Shown: positions 42,400-50,392 of the stretch, in pieces | Position numbering within the stretch: position 1 is the stretch's first letter | Layout of the letters: every line of letters starts with the position of its first letter | Assembly: GCA_903845935.1 (NCBI GenBank) | Contig: CAIMZI010000117.1 | Location: 1-61,244, forward strand | Direction: 5' to 3' | DNA: 61,244 nt | Source of the DNA: an uncultured beta proteobacterium | GTDB lineage: Bacteria > Pseudomonadota > Gammaproteobacteria > Burkholderiales > Burkholderiaceae_C | Notes under the pieces: model-generated | What the model saw: only the letters and a program-made list of their open reading frames with translations | The model's database searches: none | What the model was told of the DNA's origin: nothing | Translations under genes and position numbers: made by a program

Positions 42400-42415
42400 G
42401 GGACAATACTCGGTT

Positions 42416-43687
42416 ATGCACCCAAAAGCCCTATTGGATGCCTGCGCCGAACTGGTCAGGCTGACTCTTAAATTCGATCATCCGGCGGACGCTATTGTGG
42501 CCCGCTTTTTCCGCGACAACCGCGGTCTGGGGCCACGCGAGCGTGCCACCATGGCCGAAACCGTATACACCGTGCTGCGCAAGAAGCAGCTGTTTGACCA
42601 CCTAGCACCCTCGGGCAGCGGGCCCAAGGAGCGCCGTCTGGCGATTCTGGGTTTTTATGGCCCCGGCGATTTTTTGCGCAGTGCGCTCACCGATCAGGAA
42701 ACCCGCTGGATTGACGATTGTGAGAAGGTGGATCCGGCCGATTTGATGGAGCGCCACCGCCACAACCTGCCCGAATGGCTGGTGCAGCCGCTCAAAGACC
42801 AATTGGGTGACGGTTTCTGGCCGCTGGTGGAAAGCTTGAACAAGGGCGCCGGACTGGACCTGCGCGTCAATGATTTCAAGGCCAAACGCGCCGACATTCA
42901 AAAAGAGCTTGCCAAGGCAGGCATCAAGGCCCTGCCCACGCCGTATTCCCCCTGGGGGTTGCGCATTTCCGGTCGTCCCGCATTGAACAAGATGGAAGCC
43001 TTTACCCGGGGCGACTTCGAGGTGCAGGACGAAGGCTCGCAGCTGTTAGCCATGCTGGTGGATGCCAAGCGCAGCGAGATGGTGGTGGACTTTTGCGCCG
43101 GTGCCGGTGGCAAGACGCTGGCCTTGGGCGCCGCCATGCGCAGCACCGGGCGCCTGTATGCCTTTGACACCTCGGCCCACCGCCTGGATTCCTTCAAGCC
43201 ACGCCAGGCCCGCAGCGGCCTGTCGAATGTACATCCGGCGGCCATTTCCCATGAGAGGGACGAGCGAGTCAAACGCCTGTCCGGCAAGATCGACCGTGTG
43301 CTGGTGGATGCCCCTTGCAGTGGCCTGGGTACGCTGCGGCGCAACCCCGATCTGAAATGGCGCCAGACCCTGCAGACGGTGGAAGAAATGGCGGTCAAGC
43401 AGGCTTCCATTTTGCAAAGCGCCTCGCGCCTGCTCAAATCCGGCGGTCGTTTGGTGTATGCAACCTGCAGCGTGCTGCCGCAGGAAAACGAAGCCATCGC
43501 CGAAGCCTTTAGTCTTGCCAATCCCGATTTCGCACCCATGTCGGTGGGAGCGGTGCTCGCCGGGCTGAAAGTGACTGACGCCGCGTCCCTGTGTAGCGGC
43601 GGCGAAGACGGGCAACTCTATCTGCGCCTGTGGCCGCATCTGCACCACACCGATGGCTTCTTTGGCGCTGTCTGGCAAAAGAAGTAG
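42416..43687 (+). CDS. RsmB/NOP-type rRNA m5C methyltransferase
   Basis: About 423 residues. The N-terminal 140 are NusB-like (LRKKQLFDHLAPS, ERATMAETVYTVLR), the C-terminal part is a SAM methyltransferase: VDFCAGAGGKTLALGAAMRS, motif IV DAPCSGLGTLRRNPDLKWR with one catalytic Cys, and motif VI VYATCSVLPQENEAI with the other. It methylates cytosine C5 in rRNA, probably 16S. The ATG at 42416 gives MHPKALLDA; the ATG at 42398 would overlap the divergent gene. The usual PUA or other extra domain is absent. Confidence 0.88.
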   Translation: MHPKALLDACAELVRLTLKFDHPADAIVARFFRDNRGLGPRERATMAETVYTVLRKKQLFDHLAPSGSGPKERRLAILGFYGPGDFLRSALTDQETRWIDDCEKVDPADLMERHRHNLPEWLVQPLKDQLGDGFWPLVESLNKGAGLDLRVNDFKAKRADIQKELAKAGIKALPTPYSPWGLRISGRPALNKMEAFTRGDFEVQDEGSQLLAMLVDAKRSEMVVDFCAGAGGKTLALGAAMRSTGRLYAFDTSAHRLDSFKPRQARSGLSNVHPAAISHERDERVKRLSGKIDRVLVDAPCSGLGTLRRNPDLKWRQTLQTVEEMAVKQASILQSASRLLKSGGRLVYATCSVLPQENEAIAEAFSLANPDFAPMSVGAVLAGLKVTDAASLCSGGEDGQLYLRLWPHLHHTDGFFGAVWQKK

Positions 43688-43799
43688 GGCAGGGAAAACG
43701 CGGCTTGCCAGGGCCGCCCTGATACCTAGAATGGTTCGGTGCATCGTTGGATGAGGCACGGGTCCCAAGCACATTACTTTTATATAAATTGGTCAATGT

Positions 43800-45014
43800 A
43801 TGTTCTTAACTGAAAGTGCTGTGTTGAATGCAGCAATCGAATGGCTGGCGCATGGTGCTCTGGCTTGGAAGTGGTGGCAGATTGTGCTGGCTGCCCTGGG
43901 AATGACCCATGTCACCATGATCAGCGTCACCGTGTTTTTGCATAGGCATCAGGCACACAGGGCACTGGATCTGCATCTGATTGCATCGCATTTTTTCCGT
44001 TTCTGGCTGTGGCTGAGCACCGGCCAGGTGACCAAGGAATGGGCCTCCATCCACCGCAAGCACCACGCCAAGTGCGAGCAAGCGGATGACCCGCACAGTC
44101 CGCATGTGTACGGTATCAAGACCGTGCTGCTGCAAGGCGCCGAGCTGTACCGGGCCGAGTCCAAGAACCTGGAAACCATGGCCCGCTATGGCCACGGCAC
44201 GCCCAAGGACTGGATCGAACGCAATCTCTACACGCGCTTCTCCTGGCAGGGCGTGGGCCTGATGTTGATCATCGACCTGACGCTGTTTGGTGCTGCCGGT
44301 CTGGCGGTCTGGGCGCTGCAAATGGCCTGGACACCGATCATGGCGGCCGGCATCATCAATGGCGCCGGCCACTACTGGGGTTACCGCAACTTTGAGGCGC
44401 CTGACGCCAGCACCAATATCAGCCCCTGGGGCATCCTGATTGCCGGTGAAGAGTTGCATAACAACCACCACACCTATCCGACCTCGGCCAAGCTGTCGGT
44501 CAAACCCTATGAGTTCGACATTGGCTGGATGTATATCAGCCTGATGCAGATGGCCGGGTTGGCCAAGGTCAAGAAGACGCCGCCCAAGGCTGCCTATGGC
44601 GATATCCGTCCGGTGGCCGATGAAAAAACGCTGGAAGCGCTGATTGCCAACCGCTACGAAATTATGGCCAGCTATGCAAAGGGTGTGCGCCAGGCGGCAC
44701 GCGGTGAGTTTGAAGCCATGAAGTCGCGCAGTGCCGACGCCGCTGTTTTCCAGTCGGCCAAGCGCTGGATGCACCGGGACCAGGAGAAGGTGCCCGCTGC
44801 GCTGGTTCCTATTTTGGCCAAGGCGCTGGCCGCGTCGCCGGTGCTGGACAAGATGGTGACAATGCGTGAGGAGTTGCGTCAGATGTGGCTCAACACCCAT
44901 GTGTCACGCGACCAGTTGGCGCTCGATTTGCAGGCCTGGTGCCACCGGGCCGAAGCCAGCGGTATCGCTGCGCTGTGTGAGTTTTCCCTGCGATTGCGGG
45001 CCGCCAGGGTTTAG
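43800..45014 (+). CDS. Acyl-CoA/fatty acid desaturase
   Basis: 404 residues. Three histidine boxes of the di-iron desaturases are present: HRHQAHRALD (box 1), SIHRKHHAKCE (box 2) and EELHNNHHTYP (box 3), between four membrane helices. It introduces a double bond, probably delta-9, into acyl chains of membrane lipids. The C-terminal 100 residues are a charged helical tail beyond the usual desaturase core, as in longer betaproteobacterial members. Isolated gene; a 7-bp hairpin GCACTCC/GGAGTGC lies 10 bases after the stop, without a T run. Confidence 0.92.
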   Translation: MFLTESAVLNAAIEWLAHGALAWKWWQIVLAALGMTHVTMISVTVFLHRHQAHRALDLHLIASHFFRFWLWLSTGQVTKEWASIHRKHHAKCEQADDPHSPHVYGIKTVLLQGAELYRAESKNLETMARYGHGTPKDWIERNLYTRFSWQGVGLMLIIDLTLFGAAGLAVWALQMAWTPIMAAGIINGAGHYWGYRNFEAPDASTNISPWGILIAGEELHNNHHTYPTSAKLSVKPYEFDIGWMYISLMQMAGLAKVKKTPPKAAYGDIRPVADEKTLEALIANRYEIMASYAKGVRQAARGEFEAMKSRSADAAVFQSAKRWMHRDQEKVPAALVPILAKALAASPVLDKMVTMREELRQMWLNTHVSRDQLALDLQAWCHRAEASGIAALCEFSLRLRAARV

Positions 45015-45115
45015 GCAGCGATTTGCACTCCAGGGTTGGAGTGCGGCGCGAGTCTACAGTCTGTGAAGCATGCCGCGCCCCATGGGACACGGCTGCATCC
45101 CATGGCTAAGAGCCG

Positions 45116-45781
45116 CTACTCTTTCCCCATTGCCCGAATGATGGCCAGCACATCGCTTGGTTCAGCGCGTTCCCGATAGTCAGCTTCCACATGGGCAAAT
45201 CGAATCAAACCGCTTGTGTCGATCACAAAGGTCGCCGGCACCGGCAGCGTCCATTGGCCATTGCCGTTGAGTTCAGGCAGGTTGTTCCCCACGGAGCTGT
45301 ACAGGTCCACCAGTTCGGGAGGCAAGGTAAAGGCAATGCCGAAGCCATGGGCCGCTGCAAGGTCAGAATCGCTCAGCACCTGGAATGCCAATGCATTTTT
45401 TTCTGTCGTGCTCAGTGAGTTGTCCGGGGTCTGCGGAGAGATCGCCACCAAGGTAGCGCCCAGACTTTTCAACTCGGCCAGCTGGGCTTGCCATGCGCGC
45501 AACTCCAAATTGCAATAGGGGCACCAAGCGCCGCGATAGAAGATCGCCACCACTGGCCCTTGTTCCAGCAGGTGGTTCAAGCTGACCTGCTCGCCCTTTG
45601 CGTCCAGCAGGCTGAAGCTGGGCGCGCGGTCGCCCACCTTCAATGCGGTCGATTCAATGCCACTGCTTTTAAGCTGGGCTGTTGCCGCCTCCATCATGAC
45701 AACGCGTTGCGCCGGCGCCCGACCGATAAAGCCGGCCTTGTAGCTTGCCAGTTGTAAAGCCAGGGATTCTTGGTTTTGCAT
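45116..45781 (-). CDS. Peroxiredoxin-like (AhpC/TSA family) protein
   Basis: 221 residues. Thioredoxin fold with the active-site motif YRGAWCPYCNLELRAWQ (Cys87, Cys90), followed by ATLVAISPQTPDNS. The CxxC spacing differs from classical AhpC and fits the Prx-like group whose members reduce peroxides or act as disulfide reductants. The first 50 residues are an N-terminal helical extension. Third gene of the AhpD-like/SDR run under the divergent LysR regulator. ATG at 45781; an upstream in-frame reading to 45886 overlaps the preceding gene. Confidence 0.87.
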   Translation of the reverse strand: MQNQESLALQLASYKAGFIGRAPAQRVVMMEAATAQLKSSGIESTALKVGDRAPSFSLLDAKGEQVSLNHLLEQGPVVAIFYRGAWCPYCNLELRAWQAQLAELKSLGATLVAISPQTPDNSLSTTEKNALAFQVLSDSDLAAAHGFGIAFTLPPELVDLYSSVGNNLPELNGNGQWTLPVPATFVIDTSGLIRFAHVEADYRERAEPSDVLAIIRAMGKE

Positions 45782-45803
45782 GGAGATCTCCGTGTAAATC
45801 AAA

Positions 45804-46340
45804 TCAAGCCAAAGCGGGAGCGGCGGGAAAGTCAACCGGGATCTTGGTGGTCGAGTGCAGGTAATTGCTAACCGTCTTGTCGCCAATCACGACGATGGCA
45901 TCGACCAGGTTTTCCTTGGTCCAGCCAGCGGCAAAGAAGGCCTCGACCAAGGCCTGGTCCACATGGCCCCGGCTCTGCACGATGCCCTTGGTCAGGCGGG
46001 CCAGTGCATCGAACTTGGTATCGAAGCTCGCTTGACCGTGGCGGATTTCCAGGACCTGTTCATCCGTGAAACCATTCATCTTGCCCAGCATGGTGTGTGC
46101 TGCCAGGCAATACTGGCATTCGTTGACCTGGCTGACGACCAGGTTCACGACTTCGCGCGCCTTGCCTGAGACACTGCTCTTGGCGTTTTGAAAAGCCATG
46201 TAAGTGGCCAGGGCCGTATCCGAATGGGCGAAGGTGGCGTACAGATTGGGAACCATGCCCAAGCCCGACTTGAGCTGGTCGAAGATGGCCTGATTGGTCG
46301 GGTTGACTTCGGCACGGGTGGGAACATTGATGGTGGTCAT
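45804..46340 (-). CDS. Carboxymuconolactone decarboxylase/AhpD-like protein
   Basis: 178 residues. The AhpD-type redox centre is intact: ECQYCLAAH (Glu74, Cys75, Cys78, His82), with the usual FTDEQVLEIRHG and LTKGIVQSRG helices. AhpD proteins are disulfide reductases that can regenerate peroxiredoxins; many CMD-fold members are linked to peroxidase-type stress defence. ATG at 46340. Between the SDR and peroxiredoxin-like genes on one strand, making a plausible electron donor for its neighbour. Confidence 0.88.
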   Translation of the reverse strand: MTTINVPTRAEVNPTNQAIFDQLKSGLGMVPNLYATFAHSDTALATYMAFQNAKSSVSGKAREVVNLVVSQVNECQYCLAAHTMLGKMNGFTDEQVLEIRHGQASFDTKFDALARLTKGIVQSRGHVDQALVEAFFAAGWTKENLVDAIVVIGDKTVSNYLHSTTKIPVDFPAAPALA

Positions 46341-46391
46341 GAGAATCTCCAATGGGTGTTTAAAAAAGGACGTGTAAATCGGAAGGGGCGC

Positions 46392-47141
46392 TTACTGAGC
46401 GGTGTAGCCGCCATCGACAGCAATGCACTGGCCAGTGAGGTAGGCGGCTTTGGCGGACGCGATGAAAACAATCGTCTCGGCAATCTCTTCCACCGTGGCA
46501 GCCCGCTTGGCTGGAATACTTGCAAGAAATCCGGCTTTGGCGATTTCATCGCGACCGACAAATCGGTCGAGCATGTCGGTGGCCACTGGGCCGGGAGCCA
46601 CTGCATTGACGCGCACACCTAAGGCCGCACCTTCCAGGGCGGCGCTCTTGGTCAGCCCCTCCACAGCAAACTTGCTGGCGGAGTAAACCGAGCCGCCCGC
46701 AATGCCGACCTGGCCCGCAATCGACGACAGGTTCACGATAGAGCCATGGCCCTGGGCCAGCATGGCGCGCATTTCATGCTTCAACGACAGCAGCGTGCCC
46801 AGCACATTGGTCGAAAACGTGGCGTGGAAGTTGTCGGCGGTTTGCTCCGTGATGGGGCCCAACACACCTTCCGTGCCCGCGTTGTTCACGGCGATGTCGA
46901 TTTTCCCGAACAAGCTGACGGCTTTTGCGACAAGGTTGCTGACTTCGGCTTCGTCGGCCACATCGGCTTTGACGAATTCGGCCTTGGCGCCTAGCGTGCG
47001 CAACTCTGTCGCTAAGGCGATGCCGGCGTCTTCGCGGCGGCCGCTGACCACCACATTGGCGCCGAGTTTGGCAAATGCGAAAGCGGTGGCTCGGCCAATG
47101 CCGGTCAATGCGCCGGTGATAAGAACGGTGGGTTGGTTCAT
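46392..47141 (-). CDS. Short-chain dehydrogenase/reductase (SDR)
   Basis: About 249 residues, classical SDR: LITGALTGIGRATAFAFA (TGxxxGIG), DIAVNNAGTEGVLGP, and SASKFAVEGLTKSAALEG (YxxxK with Tyr in VYSASK). It reduces or oxidises an alcohol/carbonyl substrate with NAD(P)H, not identifiable further. Two ATGs, 47147 and 47141; AGGA lies 6 bases before the second, so 47141 is favoured. First gene of the SDR/AhpD-like/peroxiredoxin-like run, divergent from lysR. Confidence 0.9.
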   Translation of the reverse strand: MNQPTVLITGALTGIGRATAFAFAKLGANVVVSGRREDAGIALATELRTLGAKAEFVKADVADEAEVSNLVAKAVSLFGKIDIAVNNAGTEGVLGPITEQTADNFHATFSTNVLGTLLSLKHEMRAMLAQGHGSIVNLSSIAGQVGIAGGSVYSASKFAVEGLTKSAALEGAALGVRVNAVAPGPVATDMLDRFVGRDEIAKAGFLASIPAKRAATVEEIAETIVFIASAKAAYLTGQCIAVDGGYTAQ

Positions 47142-47253
47142 GTTCATTCCTGGGTTGGTTGTTTGATGGATGGACTGTGACTGATTCCCTTTGTTTGGTA
47201 TAGACTGCTTTTCGCGCTATCAATTAGTAGTTAATGGAATATATGGAGGTGTC
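47142..47253. promoter_or_regulatory. Divergent promoter region, SDR operon / lysR
   Basis: The 112 bases between two divergent starts. The part around 47215-47240 is AT-rich with CAATTAGTAGTTAATG, an imperfect dyad that could be part of a LysR-type (T-N11-A) site. On the minus strand TTGATA near 47215 could act as a -35 for the SDR operon, with TATACC 15 bp later; a poor fit. GGAGGT at 47245 serves the lysR start. Divergent arrangement suggests that the LysR protein controls the operon from here. Confidence 0.5.
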
Positions 47254-48171
47254 ATGGACAAGCTTTCGGCAATGCGGACCTTTGTACGGGTGGTCGAATC
47301 CGGCAGCTTCACGGCCGTCGCTGCCGAGTTGAGATCCACCCAAAGTGCCATCAGCAAACAGGTGGCGGCTCTGGAAAGGGAGTTGGGAGCCAAGTTGTTG
47401 GTCCGGACCACGCGCTCACTGGCGCTGTCCGAAGAAGGCGCACGCTACTTCGAGCAGGCGCGCCGGCTGGTGGCCGAAATCGCGGAGGCCGAGTCGGACT
47501 TGCGCCAGGGTGAGGCCCAACTGAGCGGCTGGATGCGTGTGGCGGCCTCGGTGGGCTTTGGGCGCTTGAAGCTGATGCCGCTGGTGAAGACCTTTATGGC
47601 GGAGCACCCGGACGTGAAGATCGACCTGCGCCTGCACGATGGTTTTGTTGACCTGGTTGAGCAGGGCATAGACGTGTCCGTGCGCATCGGCGACCTGCCG
47701 GACAGCGGTCTGATTGCAAGGCGCGTTGGCACATCGCAGCGCATGTTGATGGCACACAGAGACTACCTGAAAAGACTTCCACCGGGCACAAGCTTGCCCC
47801 TGCAGCCGGAAGATTTGTCGCAACACAACTGCATCGTTTACACCGAGACGTCCAACCGAAACCAGTGGACTTTCAGGGCCGGCGCAGCGGCCTCTGATGA
47901 ACCAGGAACGGCCAGAACCATATGTGTCGAAGGCCGCCTGCAGACCAACAGCAGTGAGGTGATCCGCGCCGCTGTGAACAGCGCAATGGGCATAGGCTAT
48001 TCGCCGACCTGGCTGTTCGAGCAGGAACTGGCGAGCGGCGAGGTCGTGCGCCTGATGCCTGGATGGGAATCTCCTGCATCTCCCATCCACCTGGTGAGTC
48101 CACCGGAGCGCAAGCATTCTGCCAAGGTCAAGGCGTTTGTAGAACATGTGGCGAATGCATTCATGCCATGA
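47254..48171 (+). CDS. LysR-family transcriptional regulator
   Basis: 305 residues. Winged helix-turn-helix at 1-60 (LSAMRTFVRVVESGSFTAVA, STQSAISKQVAALERELG) and a periplasmic-binding-like sensing domain from residue 90. It resembles the LysR group that controls quinone or aromatic-stress operons next to SDR genes, but its ligand is unknown. Divergent from the SDR-AhpD-like-peroxiredoxin-like operon, its probable target. GGAGGT precedes the ATG. Confidence 0.92.
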   Translation: MDKLSAMRTFVRVVESGSFTAVAAELRSTQSAISKQVAALERELGAKLLVRTTRSLALSEEGARYFEQARRLVAEIAEAESDLRQGEAQLSGWMRVAASVGFGRLKLMPLVKTFMAEHPDVKIDLRLHDGFVDLVEQGIDVSVRIGDLPDSGLIARRVGTSQRMLMAHRDYLKRLPPGTSLPLQPEDLSQHNCIVYTETSNRNQWTFRAGAAASDEPGTARTICVEGRLQTNSSEVIRAAVNSAMGIGYSPTWLFEQELASGEVVRLMPGWESPASPIHLVSPPERKHSAKVKAFVEHVANAFMP

Positions 48172-48196
48172 TGGGTCGCTGAAACCAAGGATGTCC

Positions 48197-48832
48197 ATGA
48201 CTCGATCGAACACCGCAAGCAGCTTGCTTGCTCCATTGGACACCGACTTGCCGCCAGCCACAGTGTTGCTGCTGCAACAGGTGCGAGCTTGCACGCTGTG
48301 CGCACCCTACCTGCCCCTGGGCGTGCGCCCGGTGGTGCAAGTGCATCAGGCGGCGCGTATTCTGGTGGTCGGTCAGGCGCCGGGCATCCGGGTTCACCAA
48401 AGTGGCATTCCCTTTGACGATGCCAGTGGTGAGCGCTTGCGGGAGTGGATGGGCATCACCCGCGAGGTGTTTTATGAACCCACGCGGATGGCGATTGTTC
48501 CCATGGGCTTTTGCTACCCCGGCACCGGCAAATCCGGCGACCTGCCACCCCGCCCCGAATGCGCGCCGCGCTGGCGGCAGCAGGTGCTGGAGCATTTGCC
48601 CCACATCGCGCTCACGCTGGTGATCGGCCAGTATGCGCAGGCCTGGCATTTGCCCAAGTCAGGCAAAAACAGTGTGACCGGCACGGTGGAACGCTGGCAG
48701 GAATTTGCACCCGCCGTGATTCCGCTGCCCCACCCCAGCCCGCGCAACAACATCTGGCTTAAACGCAACCCGTGGTTCACTGAAACCTTGCTGCCGGAAC
48801 TCAAAGTGCTGGTGGCAAAGGCGCTGGCCTAA
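48197..48832 (+). CDS. Uracil-DNA glycosylase-family protein
   Basis: 211 residues from the ATG at 48197; AAGG lies 6 bases before it, and an ATG at 48191 is the alternative. UDG-superfamily features: RILVVGQAPGIRVHQSGIPF, DASGERLREWMGI, a FYEPTRMAIVPMGFCYPG segment and a C-terminal PHPSPRNNIW, equivalent to the HPS motif. CTLC near the N-terminus could ligand an iron-sulfur cluster, but only two Cys are close, unlike family 4. This group is often annotated uracil-DNA glycosylase family without proven substrate. Ends in a 10-bp tandem repeat. Confidence 0.85.
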   Translation: MTRSNTASSLLAPLDTDLPPATVLLLQQVRACTLCAPYLPLGVRPVVQVHQAARILVVGQAPGIRVHQSGIPFDDASGERLREWMGITREVFYEPTRMAIVPMGFCYPGTGKSGDLPPRPECAPRWRQQVLEHLPHIALTLVIGQYAQAWHLPKSGKNSVTGTVERWQEFAPAVIPLPHPSPRNNIWLKRNPWFTETLLPELKVLVAKALA

Positions 48833-48852
48833 GCTGGCATGAGCTGGCATAA
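48823..48852 (+). repeat. Three 10-bp tandem units, each ending in a stop codon
   Basis: GCTGGCCTAA (48823..48832), GCTGGCATGA (48833..48842), GCTGGCATAA (48843..48852). The first unit contains the glycosylase stop codon. As the unit is 10 bp long, the three stop codons fall in three different reading frames, closing all forward frames after the gene. Probably a small slippage duplication. Confidence 0.85.
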
Positions 48853-48853
48853 G

Positions 48854-48872
48854 CCCCTCGGGGAGCGTGGGG
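48854..48872 (+). repeat. Shortened copy of the ribF repeat
   Basis: CCCCTCGGGGAGCGTGGGG, a palindromic core plus the AGCGTGGGG tail. It matches the two ends of the plus-strand ribF repeat (CCCCCTCGGGGGGCAGCG ... GCGTGGGGG) with the middle missing. Lies between the glycosylase gene and the end of the small unknown gene. Confidence 0.55.
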
Positions 48873-48873
48873 A

Positions 48874-49218
48874 CTAGACGACTTTACGCACAATCATGCT
48901 GCAGACCTGGTCGTGCATGTCGCGCAGGTCCTGCGGTGCTCTGGAGAAGTTCATCTTTTGATCCATGCGCACCTTGGCGGCTGTCAGCGACGCAGCCGTC
49001 GGTTTTTCGAAATCGGCAGCACCCATGACACTGCGCATGGAGGCGCGGGCCTGGCGCTCGGTCTCTTCATCGCTGAGCTTTTCACCCATCAGCAGGGCAC
49101 CGCGCTTGAGCGTCTCGCCGTGGATGGTGACAAAGCAACCCAGCATGGCCTCGCGCGCTTCCATAGGCGTGACGCTGACGGCGGATTTGGCTTTGCTCAA
49201 CTGGTCTTTGACTTGCAT
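48874..49218 (-). CDS. Small protein of unknown function
   Basis: 114 residues from the ATG at 49218 (GGAG 6 bases upstream); a TTG four codons earlier is less likely. Soluble and helical: MQVKDQLSKAKSAVSVTPME, then LGCFVTIHGETLKRG and RASMRSVMGAADFEKPTAAS. Four or more Met in the second half and two Cys; no domain I recognise. Divergent from the araC regulator with 128 bases between, so that regulator could control it. Confidence 0.7.
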   Translation of the reverse strand: MQVKDQLSKAKSAVSVTPMEAREAMLGCFVTIHGETLKRGALLMGEKLSDEETERQARASMRSVMGAADFEKPTAASLTAAKVRMDQKMNFSRAPQDLRDMHDQVCSMIVRKVV

Positions 49219-49346
49219 ACATTTCTCCAAAAAGTGTGAGGGCGGGCGGCAGGCCGCCCGAAGTGAGAAACTAATGTCGCGCTTTGGGTGATACTTGCGG
49301 GCACTGAAAGTACCGCTTTCACCACCATTCGTATCGAAAGCACGCC

Positions 49347-50180
49347 ATGGACCGACTCTCCCCCCTGTTCGCCCGCTTTTCGCTCAGTGCCGATGTGTTC
49401 TACAGCGGCGCGCTTTGCGGCGTAGTGGATTTTCCGAATGACAGGGGAATCGGCATGCTGCATGTGCTGCGCAGGGGCTCTTTGCGCGTCATCCATGCCA
49501 ACGGGGAGCGCGTGGAAGTTGTTGCACCGACCCTGCTCTTTTACCGTCAGGCCAGTGTGCACCGCTTTGAAGTCGACGATCCCGCTGGATGTGACTTGGT
49601 CTGTGCTCACATTGAATTTGGCTCTGGCATGGGGCTGCAGATTTTGCGCGGTTTGCCGCAGCTGTTGCTGGTGCCCATGGGTGACATTGCCGGCGTGCAG
49701 CCGACCCTGGAACTGCTGTTTGCCGAGGCCTTTGCCGCACGCGCGGGCCGCAGTGCGGCCATTGACCGGTTGGTTGAATACTTCACCATTTTGCTGTTGC
49801 GCCATACGGTGGAGACCCGCCTGGTCAAGCAAGGCGTGCTGGCAGGTCTTGCCGATGAACGGCTGGCCAAGTCCATGATGGCCATGCATGCAGAGCCCGA
49901 AGCGGCCTGGACTTTGGAATCACTGGCGGGCGTTGCCGCCATGTCGCGCTCGCGCTTTGCCAGCCATTTTCTGGATGTCGTGGGTGCTACCGCCATGGAC
50001 TACCTCACCGACTGGCGCATCAGCCTTGCACAAGGGTTGCTCAAGCGCGGCAGACCGCTCAAGGCAGTTGCACCCGCCGTGGGTTACAGCAACGAGACTG
50101 CCTTTGCCCGCGCATTTGCGCGCCGCACCGGAGTGTCACCCAGTATGTGGGTTGCAAGAGACGTAAAAAAGCCCGCCTAA
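49347..50180 (+). CDS. AraC-family transcriptional regulator
   Basis: 277 residues. N-terminal cupin-like sensing domain (DVFYSGALCGVVDFPNDRG, GSLRVIHANGERVEV) of the Cupin_6 type, and C-terminal double HTH from about residue 185: WTLESLAGVAAMSRSRFASH and LKAVAPAVGYSNETAFARAF. Such regulators often respond to oxidative or solvent stress. Ligand unknown. The stop codon is within the loop of a terminator hairpin shared with rpmG. Divergent from the small unknown gene. Confidence 0.92.
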   Translation: MDRLSPLFARFSLSADVFYSGALCGVVDFPNDRGIGMLHVLRRGSLRVIHANGERVEVVAPTLLFYRQASVHRFEVDDPAGCDLVCAHIEFGSGMGLQILRGLPQLLLVPMGDIAGVQPTLELLFAEAFAARAGRSAAIDRLVEYFTILLLRHTVETRLVKQGVLAGLADERLAKSMMAMHAEPEAAWTLESLAGVAAMSRSRFASHFLDVVGATAMDYLTDWRISLAQGLLKRGRPLKAVAPAVGYSNETAFARAFARRTGVSPSMWVARDVKKPA

Positions 50181-50189
50181 GCGGGCTTT
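50168..50189 (-). terminator. Intrinsic terminator of rpmB-rpmG, spanning the araC stop codon
   Basis: AAAGCCCGC (50168..50176), loop CTAA, GCGGGCTTT (50181..50189). On the minus strand the stem is followed by TTTTTT, a strong rho-independent terminator 22 bases after the rpmG stop. The loop contains the TAA of the AraC gene, and its last codons are in the left arm. On the plus strand GCGGGCTTTCC gives only three T residues, so it would be weaker for araC. Confidence 0.88.
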
Positions 50190-50210
50190 CCTGTGAAACA
50201 AGCAGAAGAA

Positions 50211-50381
50211 CTACTTCAGCTTCATTTCCTTGTAGTCCACATGCTTGCGAGCAACTGGATCAAATTTCTTGATCAGCATCTTCTCGGGCATGGTTTTCTT
50301 GTTCTTGCTGGTGGTGTAGAAGTGACCAGTTCCAGCTGTAGATTCAAGCTTGATTTTTTCGCGTCCGCCTTTGGTTGCCAT
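50211..50381 (-). CDS. rpmG: 50S ribosomal protein L33
   Basis: 56 residues, [20 protein letters not shown] and the C-terminal [19 protein letters not shown]. No CxxC pair, so it is the zinc-free (C-minus) L33 type. 11 bases after rpmB, the standard rpmB-rpmG order, and followed by an intrinsic terminator. Confidence 0.97.
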   Translation of the reverse strand: MATKGGREKIKLESTAGTGHFYTTSKNKKTMPEKMLIKKFDPVARKHVDYKEMKLK

Positions 50382-50392
50382 GGTGCTACTCC

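Noticed and set aside
45025..45044. Hairpin GCACTCC/GGAGTGC after the desaturase as a terminator
   Set aside because: Only 7 bp and no T run on either strand; not enough for an intrinsic terminator.
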